Of a DNA stretch of 12,526 bases, positions 1 through 5,394 are shown piece by piece (the first letter of the stretch is position 1; each line of letters starts with the position of its first letter). The notes beneath the pieces were generated by a model. The model was not told where the DNA came from, ran no database searches, and worked only from the letters and a program-made list of their open reading frames with translations. The translations under genes were made by a program, and so were the position numbers. Source of the stretch: Ferrimicrobium sp. (GTDB lineage: Bacteria; Actinomycetota; Acidimicrobiia; Acidimicrobiales; Acidimicrobiaceae); the NCBI GenBank assembly GCA_027365375.1, contig DAHXNM010000145.1, positions 1 to 12,526 on the forward strand. The letters run 5' to 3'.

Positions 1-173
1 TCAATCGCTTCGATTCGCTCGGTCACAAACGCAGGATAGGAGCGTGCCTTGTCTCCGAGCGCCTCCATTGGGCGGACCTTGCGTAACAGGGCTTCATAGA
101 GGAGGCTTATCACTTGCTCTCTTAGGACTCGCGAATGTTCGATCGCGTCAACTTGTGAGCGGTGTTGGGTCAT
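1..173 (-). CDS. nusB: Transcription antitermination factor NusB, N-terminal part (runs off the window)
   Basis: This is a partial gene: the 57 complete codons readable on the minus strand start at an ATG (173-171) and continue past base 1 without a stop. The peptide has an RxLRExxISLLYEALLRK stretch and then a PAFVTERIEAI stretch. These resemble the first helices of NusB, where 'RExALQLLYEAD' is followed by 'YAxELVxGV'. NusB binds boxA RNA with S10 and helps antitermination of rRNA operons. The start lies 4 bases after the efp stop, and I see no clear Shine-Dalgarno sequence, so translation may be coupled to efp. An efp–nusB order is common in Gram-positive bacteria and supports the call. 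Only a third to a half of a normal NusB is visible, so the identification rests on weak similarity plus position. Confidence 0.6.
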   Translation of the reverse strand, partial: MTQHRSQVDAIEHSRVLREQVISLLYEALLRKVRPMEALGDKARSYPAFVTERIEAI

Positions 174-177
174 GGGT

Positions 178-744
178 TTAGGCACGAGTTAGGTAGTCGC
201 CGCTTCTGGTGTCTACCTTGATGCGATCCCCCTGGTTGACAAAGAGGGGAACCTGCAAAACATGTCCAGTCTCCAACGTGGCTGGTTTTCGGGCTCCAGA
301 GACTCTGTCTCCTTGGAGACCAGGTTCGGTGGCCGTGATCGTGAGTTCCACGGCTGCAGGGAGTTCGACCCCGACGATCGCGCCCTCATAGGTCGAGATT
401 GTTGCGGTTGCGTTCTCAATCAGAAAGTTCTTGGTTGTACCGAGTGCAGATTCTGGAACGTTTAGCTGTTCGTAGGTCTGGGAATCCATGAAGATATAGT
501 CGACACCATCGTTGTAGAGGTACTGCATCTCTCGTTTGTCGATGATCGCCTGCTCTATCTTCTCGTCCGCACGATAGGTCCTGTCGATCACGGCACCGGT
601 GCGCAGGTTTTTCAGCTTGGTGCGTACAAAAGCACCGCCCTTGCCAGGCTTGACATGTTGGAATTCGACGACTGTAAAGAGCCCATCGGAGATCTCAAGG
701 GTCATTCCATTCTTAAGATCGTTGGTAGTGGTTGAGACCGACAT
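178..744 (-). CDS. efp: Translation elongation factor P
   Basis: EF-P relieves ribosomes stalled at polyproline stretches by entering near the E site and stabilising the peptidyl-tRNA. The 188-residue length is normal for the family. Residues 1 to about 65 form the KOW-like domain I, with the tip loop VKPGKGGAF (K35 at the position that E. coli lysylates). The two OB-fold domains follow, ending with the signature GDRVSGARKPATLETG and a C-terminal QVPLFVNQGDRIKVDTRSG. The ATG at 744 is preceded by GAGGAG at good spacing. The gene lies 86 bases downstream of the aminopeptidase gene and 4 bases upstream of nusB, so the three are probably cotranscribed. Actinobacterial EF-Ps usually carry PGKGP at the tip; this one has PGKGG. 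No lysine-modifying enzyme gene is in the window, so the modification state is unknown. Confidence 0.97.
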   Translation of the reverse strand: MSVSTTTNDLKNGMTLEISDGLFTVVEFQHVKPGKGGAFVRTKLKNLRTGAVIDRTYRADEKIEQAIIDKREMQYLYNDGVDYIFMDSQTYEQLNVPESALGTTKNFLIENATATISTYEGAIVGVELPAAVELTITATEPGLQGDRVSGARKPATLETGHVLQVPLFVNQGDRIKVDTRSGDYLTRA

Positions 745-830
745 AGACTTCTCCTCATCTTGGCTGGCTGGGAATGTTCGATCTGGGGTAAGAGCGACCG
801 TTTTCTCATTCTAGCTGCCAGGTTAGGGTT

Positions 831-2000
831 TCAGCCGAAGGACACTCCCTCATCCGCTGAGTTGGTGAGCGATATCGGTGTCGCGGCCGTGGTCAAGTAA
901 AGATCTTCAAGTCTGATCCCAAAATCGTGTGCATAGTAGAGACCAGGCTCTACGGTAATGCACATGTCGGGTTCGACGGCGACGTCGATCGCCGATGCAG
1001 TGAACGGAAACTCGTGGATCTCGAGCCCGACGCCATGCCCAACCCCATGTAGGAGATGATCCTCAACTCCTTGGCCTCGGAGATAGTCACGTGTTGCGCG
1101 CTCAACAGCGTGAACAGTGTTGCCGGGCTGTAGCTTCTCCACTCCTGCGGCCTTGGCCGCCACCACGGTCTCATAGGCGCGTCGATAGCTAGTCGGAGGT
1201 TCTCCGAGGTAGAACGATCTAGTTGAGTCCGAACAGTAGCCGTCAACCATGGCGCCAAAATCGACGACCACCGGTGTGGGAGCGACGATACGCTGCCGGG
1301 TCGGCTGAGCATGTGGAAGAGAGGTGCGCGCTCCGGAGGCGATGATGGTTGGGAACGAGACCCCTTCGGCACCACACTCGCGCACATAGTACTCGAACCA
1401 GCCGGCGAGCTCGAGCTCTGTTGGAGAGTCCTTTAGGTGGCTAAGAGTCTGTGTGATAGCGCGATCGGCCACCATGGAGGCCTTGCTAATAGCCGCGATC
1501 TCGCTAGCATCCTTGTGGGCTCGCATGTCGGCCAACGGTCCTGAGATGTCCGCTAATCGTTCTCCGGACTCTTTAAGCTGCAGGTAGTTGGTGAGGTTTA
1601 GGGAGCGCATATCCACCGCTAGCGCCGTCGGATTCTGATGGCTTGCTAGTATGCCGTCTGGGCCGAGGATAGGTCGGATGTCGATAGCTATCTCGATGCC
1701 ATGCTCTTTTGCTTGAAGAGCTGCTTGTTCAAGGTAGCGTCCATCTGTACACAGATAGGTCGATGTCTCTGGATGCCGTCTCACCAGGAGCGATGCGTTG
1801 GATCCACGAAAGCCAGTGAGGTAGTGGATGAGCTGTAAGTGGTCACTGAACAGGAAATCTGCTTCCGCCTCTTCGAGGACCTTTGTGAGTTGAACGAGAC
1901 GAGTTGCGCCGGCGGATGCCAGGGCTTCCTCTGAGCGCTGACTGTGAATTGACAGGGAATTAGAGGTTTGCGTATGCAAATAATTCCTTGGCTTTGTCAT
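831..2000 (-). CDS. M24-family aminopeptidase P / Xaa-Pro peptidase
   Basis: A cytoplasmic metallopeptidase predicted to remove N-terminal residues preceding proline. It has 389 residues. A creatinase-type N-terminal domain (about 33-160, with a YLTGFRGSNASLLV segment) precedes the 'pita-bread' catalytic domain (about 165-385). All five dinuclear metal ligands can be seen: D247 in VVVDFG, D258 in CSDSTR, H322 in the HGVGHGVG motif, E351 in VEPGLYY and E365 in GIRLEDL. H230 in LPHAQPT fits the conserved catalytic histidine. The ATG at 2000 has GGGAG upstream with about 7 bases of spacing. About 30 residues of poorly conserved sequence precede the first domain, so a later start is possible. It heads the leftward pepP–efp–nusB set, a classic actinobacterial/firmicute arrangement. 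Whether it is PepP or PepQ (prolidase) cannot be settled from the sequence alone. Confidence 0.93.
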   Translation of the reverse strand: MTKPRNYLHTQTSNSLSIHSQRSEEALASAGATRLVQLTKVLEEAEADFLFSDHLQLIHYLTGFRGSNASLLVRRHPETSTYLCTDGRYLEQAALQAKEHGIEIAIDIRPILGPDGILASHQNPTALAVDMRSLNLTNYLQLKESGERLADISGPLADMRAHKDASEIAAISKASMVADRAITQTLSHLKDSPTELELAGWFEYYVRECGAEGVSFPTIIASGARTSLPHAQPTRQRIVAPTPVVVDFGAMVDGYCSDSTRSFYLGEPPTSYRRAYETVVAAKAAGVEKLQPGNTVHAVERATRDYLRGQGVEDHLLHGVGHGVGLEIHEFPFTASAIDVAVEPDMCITVEPGLYYAHDFGIRLEDLYLTTAATPISLTNSADEGVSFG

Positions 2001-2035
2001 CTGAGGTCTCCCTGTGTGCTAGATTGGTTCTTGTT

Positions 2036-2050
2036 AGTAGAGACTCTACT
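2036..2050. promoter_or_regulatory. 15-bp palindrome in divergent promoter region, candidate operator
   Basis: Two perfect 7-base arms, AGTAGAG and CTCTACT, flank a single central A. The site lies in the 131-bp gap between the divergently transcribed aminopeptidase gene and ctaB, 82 bases before the ctaB start and 36 bases before the aminopeptidase start. The symmetry and location fit a dimeric regulator site. No known regulator motif is recognised, and clear -35/-10 pairs for either gene could not be assigned. Confidence 0.4.
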
Positions 2051-2131
2051 GTGTGCTGAGGGTGTCCTGGTGGAGTGTTAAGTGTGTTGCAGGGGCTGTG
2101 TGTGTTGAATCACGATGAGGATGAGGCTTAG

Positions 2132-3037
2132 ATGAGAACCTTGCCGCTGTCTGAGGGCAATTGGGACTGGACAAAGACCGTCAAGGGTTACGTTGGCCTT
2201 ACCAAGCCGCGAATTATTGAGCTGCTGCTCATCACCACGGTTCCAGCGATGGTCGTCGCTAAGCATGGATTGCCATCGATCTGGTCGATCGTTATCACCG
2301 TCGCAGGAGGTACGTTGGCTGCAGGCGGCGCTAACGCTGTCAACATGTGGTATGACCGCGATATCGACGCGCTCATGAAGCGTACCAAGAACCGGCCGCT
2401 TGTGACCGGAGCCGTGTCTCCCACTGGTGCACTTATTTTTGCCATCGCCTTAGAGGTGGTTGCTTTTGCAATGCTCTCATTTGGAGACAACGTACTATCG
2501 GCCTCACTGGCTCTCTTGGCAGCGTTGTTCTATGTCTTCATCTACACGATGTGGTTGAAGCGCTCCACTTCGCAGAACATAGTCATAGGTGGTGCTGCCG
2601 GTGCCGTGCCTGTGCTCGTCGGCTGGGCGGCGGTCACCGATTCGCTCTCGTTGGCGGCTTGGCTCATGTTTCTAGTCATCTTTATCTGGACACCGCCACA
2701 CTTCTGGGGGCTTGCGTTTCGCTACTCGGATGACTACAGCGCCGCTGGAGTGCCGATGCTTCCGTCGGTCGCGACCAGAAAGCGCTCCGCTCGAGACATT
2801 CTGATCTACACGTTTGTATTGGCGGTTGCGACCGGTGCGCTTGGGTTTGCTGCTCACCTTGGCTGGGTCTATGCAGTCGCGGCTGTCGCCTTAAATGCTG
2901 GGTTTATCGGTTATGCGTTCAAGCTATACCGGGATCTGACCCCTAAGGTCGCCATGCGCCTATTCTCCTACTCGATCACCTATCTTTCGCTGCTGTTCAT
3001 CGGGATGGCCGTAGATGTCGCGGTGCGAGGTCACTGA
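2132..3037 (+). CDS. ctaB: Heme O synthase (protoheme IX farnesyltransferase), CtaB/CyoE
   Basis: An integral membrane UbiA-superfamily prenyltransferase that adds a farnesyl group to heme B, giving heme O, the precursor of heme A for the oxidase encoded downstream. Its 301 residues match the family. The first Asp motif is N71xxxD75xxxD79 (NMWYDRDID), followed by the conserved KRTKNRPL. The conserved central block WTPPHFWGLAFRYSDDY (about 186-202) is followed by AGVPMLP. About nine hydrophobic helices are seen, the usual number. The ATG at 2132 follows AGGATGAGG. The stop overlaps the next start by one base (TGATG), implying translational coupling to the thioredoxin gene. No ctaA (heme A synthase) is in the window. 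Confidence 0.96.
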   Translation: MRTLPLSEGNWDWTKTVKGYVGLTKPRIIELLLITTVPAMVVAKHGLPSIWSIVITVAGGTLAAGGANAVNMWYDRDIDALMKRTKNRPLVTGAVSPTGALIFAIALEVVAFAMLSFGDNVLSASLALLAALFYVFIYTMWLKRSTSQNIVIGGAAGAVPVLVGWAAVTDSLSLAAWLMFLVIFIWTPPHFWGLAFRYSDDYSAAGVPMLPSVATRKRSARDILIYTFVLAVATGALGFAAHLGWVYAVAAVALNAGFIGYAFKLYRDLTPKVAMRLFSYSITYLSLLFIGMAVDVAVRGH

Positions 3038-3660
3038 TGGCTGTCCATGAGCCGCTCGATCGCAGGCGGAGCTCTCGCTTTGGGCCCAGGGTGTGGATCT
3101 TTCTACTGCTGGTCTCGGTCATTGTCGTCGTAGCGTACGCGGTCTATGCAGCTTCGCTGTCCGACAATACCTCTACGACTGCCTCTGCATCGCTCGGATC
3201 GCTTTCGCAGGTTCAGTCTGGGAAGTCACCGTTGGTTGGCAAACCGGTACCGAACTTCTCGTTGCCAGAGCTGACTCAGAATGCGAAGCCGACCTCGGGC
3301 TCGGCCTCCCCGTCGGAGTTTGCAGGTCATCCTCTGGTGATCAACTTCTTTGCCTCCTGGTGCACTGCGTGTCAGGCGGAGACGCCGATGTTGGCCTCTG
3401 TGGCTCAAGGTCTTGGTCATAAGGTCGATTTCCTGGGAATCGATGAGAATGATACCGACACAGCCAAGGCTCTTGCGTTTGTCGCGAAGGACCATGTCGA
3501 CTATCCAGTCGTCACCGACCACGCCTCTCTGCAGGGCAAGTACCTCCTGATTGGGTTGCCTACGACGATCTTCGTCTCCTCTAGCGGGAAGGTTGTCGGT
3601 GTGGTGCAGGGTCAGATGAGTAAGAGTGTGCTGGAGCATTGGGTATCGCGAATTGATTGA
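3037..3660 (+). CDS. Membrane-anchored thioredoxin-like protein (TlpA/ResA type)
   Basis: A 207-residue thiol-disulfide oxidoreductase tethered to the outer face of the membrane. A basic N-terminus (to about 18) is followed by one transmembrane helix (about 19-39), a Ser/Thr-rich linker and a thioredoxin fold from about residue 67. The active site is W108-C109-T110-A111-C112, and the cis-proline is P175 in IGLPTT. The VPNFSLPEL segment (about 71-79) is typical of AhpC/TSA- and ResA-like proteins. Position between ctaB and the oxidase genes suggests it keeps cysteines reduced, either in apocytochrome c or at the CuA-type site of subunit II. That substrate is inference. It lacks the Sco-type CxxxC copper motif, so it is not a Sco protein. 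Confidence 0.88.
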   Translation: MAVHEPLDRRRSSRFGPRVWIFLLLVSVIVVVAYAVYAASLSDNTSTTASASLGSLSQVQSGKSPLVGKPVPNFSLPELTQNAKPTSGSASPSEFAGHPLVINFFASWCTACQAETPMLASVAQGLGHKVDFLGIDENDTDTAKALAFVAKDHVDYPVVTDHASLQGKYLLIGLPTTIFVSSSGKVVGVVQGQMSKSVLEHWVSRID

Positions 3661-3667
3661 GTCAAGT

Positions 3668-3689
3668 TTCCGGTGAGTGATTACCGGAA
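3668..3689. repeat. Inverted repeat with 7-bp arms after the thioredoxin gene
   Basis: TTCCGGT (3668-3674) and ACCGGAA (3683-3689) are perfect inverted arms around an 8-base spacer. The repeat begins 8 bases after the thioredoxin stop codon. There is no T-tract after it, so it is not a convincing intrinsic terminator. It could be an mRNA hairpin that sets differential expression, or a regulator site ahead of the oxidase genes. The rest of the 123-bp gap (3661-3783) holds only a small ACCCC/GGGGT hairpin (3723-3737) and the next ribosome binding site. I could not assign a promoter. Confidence 0.4.
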
Positions 3690-3771
3690 CCGGCTAGTGG
3701 ATCGATGAGATTGCTGGCCGCAACCCCACAGGGGGGTGCCAGGTTGGATATGGGAAATTTGGGATTAAGAA

Positions 3772-3786
3772 AGGGGGTGAAGGTTG
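3772..3786 (+). promoter_or_regulatory. Strong Shine-Dalgarno that sets a TTG start for the cupredoxin
   Basis: AGGGGGTGA (3772-3780) is close to the ideal complement of the 16S rRNA 3' end. It lies 6 bases (from the end of the G run) before TTG at 3784. The next codons begin a basic segment and a membrane helix, so TTG is the likely start. Confidence 0.75.
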
Positions 3787-4464
3787 AATAAGGGCGCAAG
3801 AATAAGTATTGTTCTTGTCTCCGCCGCAGTCGCTGTTGGATTGATTTTGTTTGGTATCTTCGGGTATCTGCGAACCTATCCGCCAACGGTTGTGTCCACG
3901 CCTTCTCCCACGCAACCACATACGGTTGACGTGACGTTACAGGTTGATGGAGCAGTTGGAACAGGACCTCACCCTGCATGGGTGGGCTGGTATGCAAAGG
4001 ATGCACAGGGTAAGTGGGTTCGCACGACGCTATACCAGGTCCCTGAGAAGACCTATGTGCACGTGACGGTCTTGGAGTATGATTCGGGCGGTCCGCTCCG
4101 TAATCCATACTGGGGCAAGATCACGGGTACGGTTGGTAATGACGTAGTGCTTAACGGCAAGACTGTAAGTGTGTTAAATGCATCCGCTGGGAACGGTGTG
4201 GGCCACACGATGGTGGCGCCCGCATTGAATCTGTCGGTTCCGATGTGGGGATTGACCGGTACCGAGAAGACGTTCTGTCAGTCGGGGCCGTGCACGATCA
4301 ATAATGCCCACAATACGGAGACCTTTACCTTCTATACGGGTAACCATCCACACAACTACCGCTGGCAGTGCTTCGTGCCCTGTGGCGCTGGGTTCTTGAA
4401 TGGTAACGGTGGTGCGATGGCATCGACTGGTTACATGGCTGGCTTCTGGAAGGTGGTGGCCTGA
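3784..4464 (+). CDS. Membrane-anchored cupredoxin-like protein with CuA-like Cys-x3-Cys
   Basis: A 226-residue protein starting at TTG. It has a basic N-terminus, one hydrophobic segment (about 8-28) as signal anchor, a Pro/Thr linker (about 33-48) and an extracytoplasmic beta-rich domain. The C-terminal half looks like a cupredoxin. H141 in VGHTMVAPALNLSVP is in the place of the first copper histidine. The strand YRWQCFVPCGAGF carries C196 and C200, followed by M212 and M218 (STGYMAG). The C-x3-C spacing equals that of CuA in oxidase subunit II, but F204 stands where CuA has its second histidine. A second cysteine pair (C165, C170) may form a disulfide. The stop overlaps the coxB start (TGATG). 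The position recalls acoP, the cupredoxin gene just upstream of coxB in the Acidithiobacillus rus operon. Electron transfer to, or stabilisation of, the oxidase is inferred. The type of copper site cannot be read from the sequence. Confidence 0.7.
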   Translation: MNKGARISIVLVSAAVAVGLILFGIFGYLRTYPPTVVSTPSPTQPHTVDVTLQVDGAVGTGPHPAWVGWYAKDAQGKWVRTTLYQVPEKTYVHVTVLEYDSGGPLRNPYWGKITGTVGNDVVLNGKTVSVLNASAGNGVGHTMVAPALNLSVPMWGLTGTEKTFCQSGPCTINNAHNTETFTFYTGNHPHNYRWQCFVPCGAGFLNGNGGAMASTGYMAGFWKVVA

Positions 4465-5381
4465 TGGCGATGACCCAAGAGGAGAGGAACGAACGTAGGG
4501 AGTACGCCAAGAAGGCGGGTTGGAAGATCTTTGCCATCTGGCTGGTTCTTTCGATCATCGCCGTCGCGCTGATTCTCTACGTCTGGGGCCCTCACATGCC
4601 TCCGGGTGATATGACAACGTCTGCTGCGAGTCAGCAGTTCGACTTCAAGGTACTTACCGCTATGGTGGCACCGGTGTTGTTGATGGTCTGGGTCTACGGT
4701 GGCTGGTCTTTGATTAATTTTCATGCGACCAAGACAGACCGTGGGGACGGCATTCCATTGCGAGGAAATCGCAAGGTGCAAGGGCTTTGGTACGTAGGCT
4801 CCGCCGTCTTGGTGCTATTCCTAGCCGGCTTCGGTACCTATGAGTTGATCAACGGTAACGGTGTTGGAACCGGTGAGGGTCCCTCGCCGATCTGGAAGCC
4901 AACTGCGAAGCATATGTTGGTTGTGCAGGTGATCGCCCAACAGTGGCGCTTTACCTACCGGTGGCCACAGTTTGGTGGAATGGAGACGACCTCGATCAAC
5001 CTCCCAGCCAATACCACCGTGCAGTTCGATGTGACCTCTCTGGACGTGATCCACGACTTCTGGGCCTACCAGCTCGGAGTTAAGGCGGACGCGAATCCGG
5101 ATGTCAATAACGTGGCCTATACCACGACATCGAGCCAGCTAGGCAGGTTTACGGTTCGGTGCGATGAGCTCTGTGGTATTTGGCATGGTGCCATGTATAA
5201 CTACGGCCACGTCGTCTCGAAGTCGGCCTTTTATTCGTGGGCATCGAACATGGAGACGAAGAATGCTTCGGTCACGAAGCTTCTCCCGCCGTTTGCTACC
5301 ACTTATACCCCATCGTACTCCGGTGCTGGTGGTGGTTATTATCCGTCGTATGACCCAAACGGTCATGCGGTAACGTATTAG
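4464..5381 (+). CDS. coxB: Cytochrome c oxidase subunit II (CuA subunit)
   Basis: The electron-entry subunit of a heme-copper oxidase. Its 305 residues carry a complete CuA site: H197 (DVIHDFW), then C233-D-E235-L-C237, H241 and M244 (CDELCGIWHGAM). W161 in QQWRFTYRWP fits the conserved aromatic patch where electrons enter. Three hydrophobic segments are seen (about 22-41, 63-83, 106-126), where the usual subunit has two; the first could be a signal or extra anchor. The tail (about 280-305) is rich in Gly and Tyr. A second in-frame ATG at 4470 is an alternative start, but the first is coupled to the preceding stop and follows AGGTGG. A covalently bound cytochrome c domain (CxxCH) is absent, so the electron donor must be a separate protein. 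Confidence 0.95.
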   Translation: MAMTQEERNERREYAKKAGWKIFAIWLVLSIIAVALILYVWGPHMPPGDMTTSAASQQFDFKVLTAMVAPVLLMVWVYGGWSLINFHATKTDRGDGIPLRGNRKVQGLWYVGSAVLVLFLAGFGTYELINGNGVGTGEGPSPIWKPTAKHMLVVQVIAQQWRFTYRWPQFGGMETTSINLPANTTVQFDVTSLDVIHDFWAYQLGVKADANPDVNNVAYTTTSSQLGRFTVRCDELCGIWHGAMYNYGHVVSKSAFYSWASNMETKNASVTKLLPPFATTYTPSYSGAGGGYYPSYDPNGHAVTY

Positions 5382-5394
5382 AAGGAGCTTGTAA

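Noticed and set aside
808..813. TAGAAT on the minus strand as a -10 for a separate efp promoter.
   Set aside because: No -35 element at proper spacing; the hexamer alone is expected by chance.
3037..3660. Sco-family copper chaperone for the thioredoxin-like gene.
   Set aside because: The active site is CxxC (WCTAC) with a thioredoxin cis-Pro; Sco proteins have CxxxC and a distal His.
3723..3737. ACCCC/GGGGT hairpin as a terminator before the cupredoxin.
   Set aside because: The stem has only 5 pairs and no T-tract follows.
3662..4108. Long minus-strand frames opposite the cupredoxin, and similar ones at 3226-3639 and 6901-7440.
   Set aside because: They lie opposite well-supported genes, have low-complexity or odd composition, and show no start signals.
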